Below, piece by piece: positions 35,181-43,992 of a stretch of DNA of 64,000 bases. The notes beneath the pieces were generated by a model. That model was not told the origin of the DNA, did not search any database, and saw only the letters and a list, made by a program, of their open reading frames with translations. This DNA comes from Planctomycetota bacterium (lineage in GTDB: Bacteria > Planctomycetota > PLA2 > JAEUHO01). Within the stretch, counting starts at the first letter, position 1. The number at the start of each line of letters is the position of its first letter. Position numbers and translations under genes: made by a program. The DNA lies in contig JACKGW010000002.1 of assembly GCA_020631815.1 (NCBI GenBank), forward strand, positions 248,001 to 312,000, written 5' to 3'.

Positions 35181-36669
35181 CGGGGTCCTCCGCGGGCGTC
35201 TCGAACGCGGCCCGGAACGCGGCGACCACGTCGTCGTCGTCGCCGGGCTGCAGGGTGCGCACGTGCACGTAGACGTGCCCGTCCTTCACCGTGGTGAACA
35301 CGGGGACCGATCCGACGCGCAGACGCCGCGCCAGCTCACCGGCCTCGATCCCGTGGGGCGTCAGGCGCACGGCGCGGCCCGGCAGCTCGACCGTGGGCAG
35401 GGAGCCGGCGCCGACGGCGTCGGGGGCGATCGCCTCGTCCACGTGCACGGGCAGCTCGCCGGCCGTGGCGACTTCGGCGAGGCGCAGCGCGAGGTTCGCC
35501 GCGAGCGCCTCGAGGTGGCGTGGCTCTGCGGTGAGCATGGCAAAGGTCGGATGGTCGTGCGCCAATCGCTCCGGATGCAGGAACGTGCGAAGCGTCGCCT
35601 CCATGGCGATGAGCGTGAGCTTGTCGCAGCGCAGCGCGCGGTAGAAGGGGTGGGCGCGCACGCGGGCCACCGCAGCGCGGGTACCCAGCAAGATGCCCAT
35701 CTGCGGTCCGCCGATCAGCTTGTCGCCGGATGCGGTGATCAAGTCGGCGCCCGCGGCCAGGCTGGTCTGGATCAGCGGCTCGTCGCCGGGCACGCCATGC
35801 GCCGACAGGGACACCAGCGCGCCGCTGCCGAGGTCGTCGATGACCGGCAGGCCATAGGCCTTGCCCAGGGCAACGAGCTCGTCGAGCCCGACCTCGCCCT
35901 GGAAGCCCTCGACGCGGTAGTTCGACGTGTGCACGCGCAACAGAGCGGCCGTCTCGGGGCCGATCGCGTTCTCGTAGTCGCGCAGGTGCACGCGGTTGGT
36001 GGTGCCCACCTCGCGCAGGATCGCCCCGCTCTGGTTCATGACCTCGGGGATGCGGTAGGCGCCACCGATCTCCACGAGCTGGCCGCGCGCCACGATGATC
36101 TCGCGACCCGCACCCAGCGCCGCGAGGGCCACGAGCGTGGCGGCCGCGTTGTTGTTGACGACCGTGGCCGCCTCCGCGCCCGTGAGCTCACGGAAGAGAC
36201 GCTCGACGTGGCGCTCGCGCGGCGAACGCGCGCCGCCCTCGGCATCCGCGGCCAGCAGCTGGTAGCCGCGGCCGTGTGCGGCCAAGGCCTCGAGGGCGGC
36301 GGGCGGGAGCGCCGCGCGGCCGAGGTTGGTGTGCAACACGACACCGGTGGCGTTGACCACGCGCACGCAGCCGGGATCGCGGCGGCGCTCGATGCGTCGG
36401 CGTGCGGCGGCACGCAGCTTGGCCGGTGCGATGCGTCCCGCGAGCACGACGGGACCGATCCGCGCGGCAAGGACGTCGGCGCGGACCTCTTCGAGCGCCT
36501 GGCGCAGGGCGTCCCCCCACTCCTCGCGCGGCGCCCGCTCGAAGTCCTCCTCGGAGAGACCCGCGAGCAGGTCGTTCATGCGCGGCAGGCGGCGCAGGAG
36601 CGCGGCCGTGTCACCAGCCCCCTCGGGAGGGGTCGGACGGGGAAGCGGAGGGAGGGCCTCGTCGGACAT
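35170..36669 (-). CDS. selA: L-seryl-tRNA(Sec) selenium transferase
   Basis: A 499-residue PLP enzyme that turns Ser-tRNA(Sec) into Sec-tRNA(Sec) with selenophosphate. Characteristic segments are VRVVNATGVVLHTNLGRA, VVNNNAAATLVAL, REVGTTNRVHLRDYENAI, LRVHTSNYRVEGFQGEV and the PLP lysine in SGDKLIGGPQMG (Lys317). Start 36669 (MSDEALPPL) is set by length and by the divergent mutS promoter; the open frame continues upstream into the 145-bp spacer. It is followed by selD with an 11-bp overlap. selB and tRNA-Sec are not in this window and must be elsewhere for the pathway to work. Confidence 0.96.
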   Translation of the reverse strand: MSDEALPPLPRPTPPEGAGDTAALLRRLPRMNDLLAGLSEEDFERAPREEWGDALRQALEEVRADVLAARIGPVVLAGRIAPAKLRAAARRRIERRRDPGCVRVVNATGVVLHTNLGRAALPPAALEALAAHGRGYQLLAADAEGGARSPRERHVERLFRELTGAEAATVVNNNAAATLVALAALGAGREIIVARGQLVEIGGAYRIPEVMNQSGAILREVGTTNRVHLRDYENAIGPETAALLRVHTSNYRVEGFQGEVGLDELVALGKAYGLPVIDDLGSGALVSLSAHGVPGDEPLIQTSLAAGADLITASGDKLIGGPQMGILLGTRAAVARVRAHPFYRALRCDKLTLIAMEATLRTFLHPERLAHDHPTFAMLTAEPRHLEALAANLALRLAEVATAGELPVHVDEAIAPDAVGAGSLPTVELPGRAVRLTPHGIEAGELARRLRVGSVPVFTTVKDGHVYVHVRTLQPGDDDDVVAAFRAAFETPAEDPDGP

Positions 36670-36814
36670 GGCCGCCCAGGGTAGCCCGCTCCGAGGAGAC
36701 TCCCCACGGACTCCACGGCTTCTCCACCGCGGCGTGCCCAAGGCCTTGCGTCCCCCCGCCGGAGGGTCGCTCGGCGCTGCTAGTTTCAGCCGCCCACGAG
36801 GGAGATCTTCCGCG

Positions 36815-39421
36815 GTGGCCGAGACCCCTGCCATGGCCCAGTACGCCGAAGCCAAGCGTCGTCATCCCGACGCCTTGGTCTTCTTCCGCATGGGCGACTT
36901 CTACGAGATGTTCCATGACGACGCGAAGGTCGCGGCCGAGGAGCTGGGGCTCACGCTGACGGCGCGCGATCGCGAGCGTCGCATCCCCATGGCGGGCGTA
37001 CCCGTCCGCGCCGCGGACGGCTACCTCCGTCGCTTGCTCGAGCGCGGCCACAAGGTCGCCGTCTGCGAACAGGTGACCGACCCCGCCACCACGAAGGGAC
37101 TCCTCGAGCGCGAAGTCGTCCGCGTGCTGACGCCGGGCACCATCACCGAGGACGAAGCCCTCGACCCCCGTCGCAGCAACTTCCTGCTCGCCGTGCGACC
37201 GGCCACGGGCAAGCGCGGGCGTGCCGCGGCCCACGGCCTCGCGTGGGTCGACCTCTCGACGGGCCGCTTCTTCGCCGCCGAGGTCGACGACGAGGGCCTC
37301 GACGAAGAGGTTGCGCGCATCCAGCCCGCCGAGCTGCTGGTGCCGGAGGCCGAGACGGATCCCGAGCTGGCCACGCGCTTGGAGCAGGCGGCCGGTGTCG
37401 CGGTCACCTTCGTGCCGGCCTTCACGCTCGAGCCCAAGAGCGCGCTGCGGCGGCTCAAGGAGCACTTCGGCGTCGCCAGCCTCGACGGCTTTGGCTTGGC
37501 GGGCCAGACCGCAGCGCACGCGGCGGCAGGCGGCGCGCTGGCCTACCTCGAGGAAACGCAGCGCACGGCGCTCGGCCACGTCACGCGCATCGAGCGGCGC
37601 GATCGCCAAGACGTGCTCCTGCTCGACCGCACCACGCGTCGACGACTGGACCTCGTCCAGCGCGCCGACGGCAGCACGGACGGCACGCTCGTGGGCGTCC
37701 TCGACCGCACGCGCACCGCCATGGGCGGACGCTTGCTGCGCGAATGGGTGCTCGCGCCGCTGCGTGATCGTGCCGGCATCTCGCGGCGGCACGACGGTGT
37801 CGAGGAGCTCGTGCGGGACGCGTTCCTGCGTCGCGACCTGGGCGACGCCCTCGGTGCGGTCCGCGACGTGGAGCGCATCCTCGGGCGCGTGGCCACGCAG
37901 CGGGCGAGCCCGCGCGACCTGGCGGCCCTGGCCCGCAGCCTCGAAGCCTTGCCTGCACTTCGCGACCTCGTGAAGGACGCCTACAGCCGCACCGTCGCGG
38001 AGCTCCGCGAGCGCATCGGCGACTTCTCGGGCCTCGCCGATCGCCTGCTGCGCGCCCTCGACGACGAGCTGCCCATGACCATCACCGAAGGCGCGATCTT
38101 CCGCGCCGGCTGGTCCGCCGAGCTCGACGAGCTGCGTGGGCTGGCGCGCGGTGCCAAGGAGTGGATCGCGGCGTACCAAGCGCGTGAAGTCGAGCGCACG
38201 GGCATCCCGAGCCTCAAGATCGGCTTCAACCGCGTGTTCGGCTACTACCTCGAGATCACGCACGCCCACCGCGACAAGGTGCCGGACAACTACATTCGTC
38301 GGCAAACGCTGCGCAATGCCGAGCGCTACGTCACGCCGGAGCTGGACGAGTGGGAGCAGAAGGCGCTGAAGGCCGACGAGCGTGCGAAGGAGCTGGAGCA
38401 TCGCCTGTTCCTCGAGCTGCGCGACGACGTGGCCGCCGCCACGGCACCGCTGCAAGCGACGGCCGACGCGCTGGCCGAGCTGGATGTGCTCGCCACGCTG
38501 GCGGAGGTCGCCGCGGCCGGCAGCTGGGTGCGTCCCGAGCTGCTCGATGACCGGACGCTGGACATTCGCGACGGACGCCATCCCGTCGTGGAGGCGTCCT
38601 TGGAGGGCGGCGAGCGGTTCGTACCCAACGACACCGTGCTCGACGACCACCGCCGCGTGGCGCTCATCACGGGCCCCAACATGGCGGGCAAGAGCACCTA
38701 CATCCGGCAGACGGGCCTCATCGTGCTCCTGGCGCAGATGGGCTCCTTCGTGCCCGCCACCAAGGCCCGCATCGGCTTGGCCGACCGCCTGTTCGCCCGC
38801 GTCGGAGCGGAGGACGACCTCGCGCGGGGCCAGAGCACCTTCATGGTGGAGATGAGCGAGACGGCGTTCATCCTGCATCACGCCACGCCGCAGAGCTTGG
38901 TGCTGCTCGACGAGGTCGGCCGCGGCACGAGCACGTTCGACGGCATCGCCATCGCCTGGGCGCTGACCGAGTACCTCTCGGAAGTCAGCGGCTCCCGCAC
39001 GCTGTTCGCCACGCACTACCACGAGCTGACGCGGCTCTCCGAGGAGCTCTCCTCGATCATCAACCTCAACGTGGCGGTGCGCGAATGGGAAGACCGCATC
39101 GTCTTCTTGCGCCGCATCCAAGAGGGGGCGACGGATCGCTCCTACGGCATCCACGTCGCCGAGCTGGCGGGTGTGCCTGAGGCCGTCGTGGAACGTGCGC
39201 GCGCCGTCTTGCACGGGCTCGAAGGGGACCGCGACCGCGTTGTCGAGCGCATTGCGTTCGGCACGGCGCCGCGCTTGCCCACCGACGTGCAGCTGGGGCT
39301 GTTCGCGCCGGAGCCTCCGCACCCCGCGCTGGAGGCGCTGCGCACCCTCGAGCTCGACGGCTTGACGCCGCTGCAGGCGCTCAATCGCCTGGCGGAGCTG
39401 CAGGCCCAGGCGCGCGGTTGA
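36815..39421 (+). CDS. mutS: DNA mismatch repair ATPase MutS
   Basis: An 868-residue protein that recognises mismatches and small loops in DNA. The mismatch-binding F-x-E sits in MGDFYEMF (Phe29, Glu31). Other blocks are GFNRVFGYYLEITHAH, Walker A GPNMAGKSTYIRQT (about 620-633), Walker B LVLLDEVGRGTSTFDG and TLFATHYHELT. I chose GTG 36815, giving VAETPAMAQYAEAKRRHPD, because it aligns with the TPMMQQY start of E. coli MutS and follows GAGGGAGA; ATG 36833 would lose this. It is divergent from selA. Its last 41 bp overlap the convergent trmB end. Confidence 0.97.
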   Translation: MAETPAMAQYAEAKRRHPDALVFFRMGDFYEMFHDDAKVAAEELGLTLTARDRERRIPMAGVPVRAADGYLRRLLERGHKVAVCEQVTDPATTKGLLEREVVRVLTPGTITEDEALDPRRSNFLLAVRPATGKRGRAAAHGLAWVDLSTGRFFAAEVDDEGLDEEVARIQPAELLVPEAETDPELATRLEQAAGVAVTFVPAFTLEPKSALRRLKEHFGVASLDGFGLAGQTAAHAAAGGALAYLEETQRTALGHVTRIERRDRQDVLLLDRTTRRRLDLVQRADGSTDGTLVGVLDRTRTAMGGRLLREWVLAPLRDRAGISRRHDGVEELVRDAFLRRDLGDALGAVRDVERILGRVATQRASPRDLAALARSLEALPALRDLVKDAYSRTVAELRERIGDFSGLADRLLRALDDELPMTITEGAIFRAGWSAELDELRGLARGAKEWIAAYQAREVERTGIPSLKIGFNRVFGYYLEITHAHRDKVPDNYIRRQTLRNAERYVTPELDEWEQKALKADERAKELEHRLFLELRDDVAAATAPLQATADALAELDVLATLAEVAAAGSWVRPELLDDRTLDIRDGRHPVVEASLEGGERFVPNDTVLDDHRRVALITGPNMAGKSTYIRQTGLIVLLAQMGSFVPATKARIGLADRLFARVGAEDDLARGQSTFMVEMSETAFILHHATPQSLVLLDEVGRGTSTFDGIAIAWALTEYLSEVSGSRTLFATHYHELTRLSEELSSIINLNVAVREWEDRIVFLRRIQEGATDRSYGIHVAELAGVPEAVVERARAVLHGLEGDRDRVVERIAFGTAPRLPTDVQLGLFAPEPPHPALEALRTLELDGLTPLQALNRLAELQAQARG

Positions 39422-40031
39422 AGCGCATCGCGTGGATCGTGCGCCCTTCGGCGCGCCAGCGCTCCTCGAAGACGGTCGTGCGCTCCGCCGGTGGCGTCGT
39501 CACCCAACCTGGCGCGGGCAACGTGTTGACCAAGCCGGAGACGTCGGCCAACGCCGTCACGACCTCCTCGGCGTAGTCACGGGAGTCGGTCGCGAAGTGG
39601 ACGACGCCGGCGGGCTCCAAGGCCGCGGCAAGATCGGCCAGGAACGACGGCTCGAGCAGGCGGTAGCGCGCGTGATGGGCCTTGGGCCACGGGTCGGGGA
39701 AGTACACGTGGAACGCGTGCACGCGCCCGGGCGCCAGGAAGGGCCGCACGACATCCCGCGCCGGCCGCCAGAGGAAGCGCACGTTCGACAGCGGCTGCGC
39801 ATGCAGCCGCTCGATGCGGCGGATCTGCCGCCGCACGCGCTTGTGGCTGTACTCGATGCCGAGCCAACGCGTGCCGGGACGTTGCTCGGCAGAGCGCAGC
39901 AGGAAGTCGTCGTCGCCGCAGCCGATCTCGACTTCGAGCGGCAGGTCGGCTGGCGGGAAGGCGGCATCCAGACCCGCGAGGCGCAGGTCTTCCCAGGTCA
40001 GCTCGTACGGCGCAAGGACGGGGTGGCCCAC
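39381..40031 (-). CDS. trmB: tRNA (guanine46-N7)-methyltransferase
   Basis: A 216-residue SAM-dependent enzyme forming m7G46 in tRNA. It shows SAM motif I (LEVEIGCGDDDFLL), GIEYSHKRVRRQIRRIE, the catalytic block HVYFPDPWPKAHHARYRLL, and VHFATDSRDYAEEV. A TAA lies four codons upstream of GTG 40031, so this is the first possible start. There is no strong ribosome site. It ends inside the convergent mutS gene and lies 9 bp downstream of the LuxR-type regulator gene on the same strand. Confidence 0.95.
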   Translation of the reverse strand: MGHPVLAPYELTWEDLRLAGLDAAFPPADLPLEVEIGCGDDDFLLRSAEQRPGTRWLGIEYSHKRVRRQIRRIERLHAQPLSNVRFLWRPARDVVRPFLAPGRVHAFHVYFPDPWPKAHHARYRLLEPSFLADLAAALEPAGVVHFATDSRDYAEEVVTALADVSGLVNTLPAPGWVTTPPAERTTVFEERWRAEGRTIHAMRFNRAPGPAAPPGD

Positions 40032-40040
40032 TCTGGCGGG

Positions 40041-40679
40041 TTATGTACCACCCAGATCCGGCGAACCAACCGGCGCGTCGTAGGCCCGCAGGGCCAGCTC
40101 GACGCGGTTGCGCACGCCGCACTTCTTGTAGACGCTCATGAGCACGTTCTTGACCGTCTTCTCGACGATGCCCAGGCGGTCGGCGACTTCGCCGTTGGAG
40201 TGACCGCGCGCCACGTGCGACGCGACTTGCGCCTCGCGCAACGTGAGGGCGAAGCGACCCTGGAGCCGACGCACCGTGGGCTCGTTCCAGGGACGCGCGG
40301 TCTGCACACGCAGCACGATGTAGGTGGAGCGGTCGGCGTCGAACGCCTCGGCGCTCACCCGCAGGCGGCGGTCCTCTTCGTGCGGGTAGTAGGCGTCGGC
40401 TTGGGTCGGACCTCGCGGCGCACGGATGCGCTCGGCGAAGTCGCCCAGCCACTGGTCCAGCGGCGCAGGGAGCAGGCTGTCACGTCCTCGCTCCGTACCG
40501 TCGCGCAGGAAGTTGCTGGCGGCGGTGTTGGAGTAGAGAACGCGCCTGTCCATGGTCAGCAGGACGACGCCTCGTTCGGGGTCGGAGTCCAGCAAGCCCT
40601 TGGCGAGGGCGTGCGTTTCCCTGTCGCTCAGCACCGGATGTCCTCGCTGCGACTCGGCCTTCGGCGGATGGATGATCAC
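40041..40679 (-). CDS. PAS-LuxR family transcriptional regulator
   Basis: A 212-residue regulator. Residues about 25-130 look like a PAS sensor (GVVLLTMDRRVLYSNTAASNFL). Residues about 145-205 are a LuxR/GerE helix-turn-helix: LTLREAQVASHVARGHSNGEVADRLGIVEKTVKNVLMSVYKKCGVRNRVELALRA has the usual TxREx and VKNHLxxIYxKLxVxxR-like features. GTG 40679 follows GGGAGG at good spacing. No phospho-receiver domain is present, so it should respond to a ligand or cofactor in the PAS pocket, or act alone. Its target is unknown. Confidence 0.9.
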   Translation of the reverse strand: MIIHPPKAESQRGHPVLSDRETHALAKGLLDSDPERGVVLLTMDRRVLYSNTAASNFLRDGTERGRDSLLPAPLDQWLGDFAERIRAPRGPTQADAYYPHEEDRRLRVSAEAFDADRSTYIVLRVQTARPWNEPTVRRLQGRFALTLREAQVASHVARGHSNGEVADRLGIVEKTVKNVLMSVYKKCGVRNRVELALRAYDAPVGSPDLGGT

Positions 40680-40810
40680 GCTCGCCTCCCATCGGCGTCA
40701 GCGCTGCCCGAGAAGGCCCCCCGATGTTCCGTATGCCCGGGGGTGGGGACGTTGAGAAGTCTCCGCAGGTTCCGGGACGATGGTCATCGGTCTTGCCGAT
40801 AGTTCAACCG

Positions 40811-42058
40811 TCACAAGTCGGCATCACCGAGATCGCGCGGACGTGGTACCCACGTAACCAGCAACAGGACGGCGAGCACGACGAGAGCCGCAGCCGCGGC
40901 GAACACGGGCCCGTACCCGAGCGAGATCGCCAGGCGGCCACCGCCCCACGCGAACGCCCCCTGCAGCGCGGTCGCGATCGCGCCCTGCAGGCCGAGCGCC
41001 TGGGTCCGCTGGCGCGCGGGAACGATGCGCATGAGCGAGAGGCCCAGGCACGTCATGCGCGTGCCCAGCGTGAAGCCCACGGTGGCGGCCACGAACGCGT
41101 AGGTCCACGCCGATCCCCCGATCGCAGCGACCCCACCACCAACGGCCAGCGTGGCCATGCCCACGACGACCCACGTGCGTGGCCGGATCCGGCGGCCGGC
41201 GGTCGACACGAGCACCGCCGCCACGAGCATGCCGACGGCACTGGCTTGGGTCCACGGGCCGGCCAGCCACTTGTCGTGCCCCTCGCGTTGGAACGCAGCC
41301 TCGGCAAACAGCGCGATCACGACCCACTGGGCGATGCCCAGCGCGTCAGCGAGCACGAAGCGTCGGTAGGCAGCGAAGCGCTTCCACGTCCGACCCATGG
41401 CCGCGAGGTGGCTGCGCAGTGGCGGACGCGGGCGTGGCCGGATGCCGCGCTCGCGAATCCACGTGTAGGGCCAGCAGGCGATCAGGCCACTGGCGCCGCT
41501 GATGGCGAACAGAAGGCACCACGCTTCGCTCGGTGTGGCTGCCGACTCGAGGATCCGCTTGGCGAGGTAGCCACCCACCAAGGCACCGACGCGATTGACC
41601 GCGAACACGACGCCCAGCAGGCGGTGCTGCGTGCCCGGCGGGAACAGCTGACCGACCAGCGCGTACCACGCAGGGATCTGCACGCCGATCGCGAGGAAGA
41701 ACACCGGCACCGTGAGCAGGTACGCGGTGCGCAACGTCGCCGGCTCGGCCCAGGCTGCGACGGCGGCGAGCCCGAGCACCAGCACGGCGCCTGCCGCATG
41801 CCCCAGACCGACCAAGCCGCGCATGCGCCCGAGGGGCTTGAGCAGCCACGCGGTGAGCAGCATCGGCAAGGCGATGCCGAGGCTCTGCAGGAGCCAGATG
41901 GTGCCCACGTCGCCCGGCCCCTGGCCGATGCCGGCCGCGAAGGCCGCGATCATGGGCCCCTCGAAGGTCAGCGACCAGGCGAAGCCCCAGCCCAGCTCCG
42001 AGACCACGTAGGCGGCCGCGTTCCGGCGCTCGGTCGTGCGGGGGTCGGCGTCGGCCAC
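40811..42058 (-). CDS. MFS-type membrane transporter
   Basis: A 415-residue protein with twelve hydrophobic segments in two halves joined by a basic cytoplasmic loop (WIRERGIRPRPRPPLRSHLAAMGRTWKRFAAYRRF). Short family hints include VGALVGGYLAKRIL and GRRIRPRTWVVVGM. The helical count and loop positions fit the major facilitator superfamily. The substrate cannot be named. The only start in frame is GTG 42058. The gene is transcribed away from the tRNA gene that follows. Confidence 0.85.
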   Translation of the reverse strand: MADADPRTTERRNAAAYVVSELGWGFAWSLTFEGPMIAAFAAGIGQGPGDVGTIWLLQSLGIALPMLLTAWLLKPLGRMRGLVGLGHAAGAVLVLGLAAVAAWAEPATLRTAYLLTVPVFFLAIGVQIPAWYALVGQLFPPGTQHRLLGVVFAVNRVGALVGGYLAKRILESAATPSEAWCLLFAISGASGLIACWPYTWIRERGIRPRPRPPLRSHLAAMGRTWKRFAAYRRFVLADALGIAQWVVIALFAEAAFQREGHDKWLAGPWTQASAVGMLVAAVLVSTAGRRIRPRTWVVVGMATLAVGGGVAAIGGSAWTYAFVAATVGFTLGTRMTCLGLSLMRIVPARQRTQALGLQGAIATALQGAFAWGGGRLAISLGYGPVFAAAAALVVLAVLLLVTWVPRPRDLGDADL

Positions 42059-42141
42059 GGCGGTTCCAGGGGCTCGGAAGGTCGGCCGGGCAAATCCTCG
42101 CCCCCTCCGCCCCCGCCGCTATCTTTCCCCCTCCACCGCGA

Positions 42142-42216
42142 CGCGGGGTGGAGAAGTGGTATCTCGTCAGGCTCATAACCTGGAGGTCGCGGGTTCGACT
42201 CCCGCCCCCGCTACCA
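42142..42216 (+). tRNA. Initiator tRNA-fMet (CAT)
   Basis: A full cloverleaf with encoded CCA. The acceptor stem 42143-42148/42206-42211 has an unpaired first position (C42142 opposite T42212), the initiator hallmark. The anticodon loop CTCATAA holds CAT at 42174-42176. The anticodon stem ends AGG/CCT (42169-42171/42179-42181), an accepted variant of the GGG/CCC initiator signature. The T arm is GCGGG-TTCGACT-CCCGC at 42189-42205. It is followed at once by a rho-independent terminator. Confidence 0.95.
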
Positions 42217-42431
42217 GCATCGAAGGCCGCTACCGGTAACCGGCAGCGGCCTTCGCCATTTTTGGCCCACCCGCGACCGGGTTGGGGGTGGAGTCCGGCT
42301 GACTGCGTAGCAGCAGCAGGACGTGGAGGGGGGCTACACAGCCCCCCCCCAAAAGCACGCTCGCCTAGCGCGTGACGCCAAGGCCGAAGGCCTTGAGCGT
42401 CCGCGCGGGTTCGACTCCCGCCCCCGCTACC
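42188..42431 (+). repeat. 28-bp exact direct repeat of the tRNA-fMet 3' end (att-like)
   Basis: Positions 42188-42215 (T arm, acceptor 3' strand and CC of tRNA-fMet) are repeated exactly at 42404-42431, an offset of 216 bp. The second copy is not part of any complete tRNA: no matching 5' acceptor strand or anticodon arm precedes it. Exact repetition of a tRNA 3' end is the usual footprint of site-specific integration or of a partial gene duplication. No integrase lies within the interval or close by. Confidence 0.85.
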
Positions 42432-42547
42432 GAGGCGCCCCCATCCCCAGCCTTCTCTGCCTTCTCTCCTTCCCCCTGCCCTTCTCCCCCTCACGGGAAC
42501 CCCCACCCCCCGAGCGCATCCAACGGAGCCCCCCCACGGAGTTCCTC
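42217..42547. other. 331-bp hairpin-rich intergenic stretch downstream of tRNA-fMet
   Basis: There is no credible gene here. Besides the terminator and the 28-bp repeat, it holds an 8-bp perfect hairpin GGGGGGCT-ACAC-AGCCCCCC (42328-42347) and a 12-bp stem with one bulged A (42374-42401; GACGC-CAAGGCC-GAA-GGCCTTG-A-GCGTC) directly before the second repeat copy. The long open frame across it exists only because the repeat is read as protein. It may be a structured RNA or the remnant of a small element. Confidence 0.6.
42219..42262 (+). terminator. Rho-independent terminator after tRNA-fMet
   Basis: An 11-bp stem CGAAGGCCGCT / AGCGGCCTTCG encloses a small inner palindrome (ACCGGT AACCGG) and is followed by CCATTTTT. 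It lies 4 bp beyond the CCA of the tRNA. Confidence 0.9.
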
Positions 42548-43978
42548 ATGCGCCCTCCCGCCTCTCCCCTCGTCGCGATCACCCTCGCCGCACTCGTTCT
42601 CACGCTCGGCTGCGGCGAGCCGCAAGGGCCGGCGCCCACGCCCACGCCGTCCGTCGACACCGCGTGGCGTGACGCCCTGCTGCCCGCCAACGAGCTGGGT
42701 GGCCGCACGCTGCTGGCGGACGCCCGCGACGGCTGGACGGTCCGCCGCGTCGACCGACCCGCTCGCGGCCGCGGCGAGCGCTCCATGGCGCGCGCGACGG
42801 GCGCCGCCGCATCGAGCGACATGCCCATGGACGAGGGCGCCGTGCTCGAAGCCTCTGCGCCCATGGCGCCGGCACCGGGTGCGGCCGCAGGCCGGGACCG
42901 GGCCGCGGACGGCGGCGCACCGCTTCGCGCGGGCTCGATCGACGACAACGCCGCCTACGAGGAGTTCCTGACGTTCCTCGCCACCTGGGAAGACCAAGAA
43001 GGCGTGGCGGACAAGGCCCACGTCGTGGATGTCCGCGACCGCACGTGGATCCGCGTGGTGGGTCCGCAGGGGCGCCCCGTCCCGCTGGCGCGCGTGACCG
43101 TCATCGACGAACAGGCCGACCGTGTCGCGTGGAGCGCCACGACGCTTGGCGACGGCCGCGTTGCCTTCTACCCGCATGCCGACGGTCTCGAGGCGCCCGC
43201 CACGTGGCGCGTCGAGGTGCAGGCCGCCGGCCAGACCACGGTGGCCACGCTGGATGCCGCCGCCCGCACGCTCGACGTGCGCATGCCCACCTCCTACGCG
43301 ATGCCCCAGAGCGTGCCGCTCGACGTGTGCTTCCTGATCGACACGACCGGCTCGATGGGCGACGAGATCGGGCGCATCAAGCACACGCTGCTGGCCGTGA
43401 CGAAGCGCTTGCGCGACCTGGCCGTGGAGTTCGACCTGCGCTACGGCGCGGTGCTCTACCGCGACCTCACGGACGACTACGTCACCATGCGCCGTCTGTT
43501 CTCCTCCGACATCGAGGGCTTCGACGCGGCGCTTCGCGCGGTCGAAGCGGGTGGCGGGGGCGACATGCCCGAGAGCCTCAACCAGGGCCTCGCCGAGGCG
43601 ATCGGCCAGATGGACTGGCGTCAGGACGCCGCCAAGCTCTGCTTCCTGGTTGCCGACGCACCCCCGCACATGGACTACGCGGGCGACGTTGCCTACGACC
43701 GCTCGATGCGTGCGGCCGCGGAGCGCGGCATCAAGGTGCACGCCGTCGCGGCCAGCGGCTTGGATCCGTTCGGCAGCCTGGTCATGCGGCAGGTCGCCCA
43801 GATGACGCGCGGCCGCTTCACCTTCATCGAGTACGGCGGCGACGTCGTCGCCTCGGGCGCGGCGCACGGCGTGAAGGACACCGGCCCGGCCAACAACCTG
43901 GACGCCATCCTGTTCCGGACCATCCAAGACGAGCTTTCCGGCTGGGGCCGTCCGGAGGCATCCTCCTCCGTGGACTGA
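42548..43978 (+). CDS. Lipoprotein with von Willebrand factor A domain
   Basis: A 476-residue protein with a lipobox (ALVLTLGCGEP). An Ala/Gly-rich linker runs to about residue 130 and a short carboxypeptidase-regulatory-like segment covers about 155-240 (RVVGPQGRPVPLARVTVIDEQ). A vWA domain starts at about 257: VCFLIDTTGSMGDEIGRIK has the MIDAS D-x-T-x-S variant (DTTGS), then TPMLYRD-like and LVADAPPHMDY segments. It probably binds a partner through a metal ion at the cell surface or periplasm. Start 42548 puts the lipobox at the N-terminus; longer versions start inside the tRNA-fragment repeat. It is followed 14 bp later by the ComB-family gene. Confidence 0.87.
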   Translation: MRPPASPLVAITLAALVLTLGCGEPQGPAPTPTPSVDTAWRDALLPANELGGRTLLADARDGWTVRRVDRPARGRGERSMARATGAAASSDMPMDEGAVLEASAPMAPAPGAAAGRDRAADGGAPLRAGSIDDNAAYEEFLTFLATWEDQEGVADKAHVVDVRDRTWIRVVGPQGRPVPLARVTVIDEQADRVAWSATTLGDGRVAFYPHADGLEAPATWRVEVQAAGQTTVATLDAAARTLDVRMPTSYAMPQSVPLDVCFLIDTTGSMGDEIGRIKHTLLAVTKRLRDLAVEFDLRYGAVLYRDLTDDYVTMRRLFSSDIEGFDAALRAVEAGGGGDMPESLNQGLAEAIGQMDWRQDAAKLCFLVADAPPHMDYAGDVAYDRSMRAAAERGIKVHAVAASGLDPFGSLVMRQVAQMTRGRFTFIEYGGDVVASGAAHGVKDTGPANNLDAILFRTIQDELSGWGRPEASSSVD

Positions 43979-43992
43979 GGTCCAGGAGGCGC

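Noticed and set aside
42320..42431. A tRNA-Sec or tmRNA ending in the second T-arm copy
   Set aside because: No 5' strand complementary to CCCCGCT, no UCA anticodon arm and no tmRNA 5' signature or tag reading frame were found. The second copy is only a 3'-end fragment.
42323..42547. N-terminal extension of the vWA lipoprotein starting at 42323
   Set aside because: The extension translates the tRNA-fragment repeat and would bury the lipobox; ATG 42548 gives a proper lipoprotein start.
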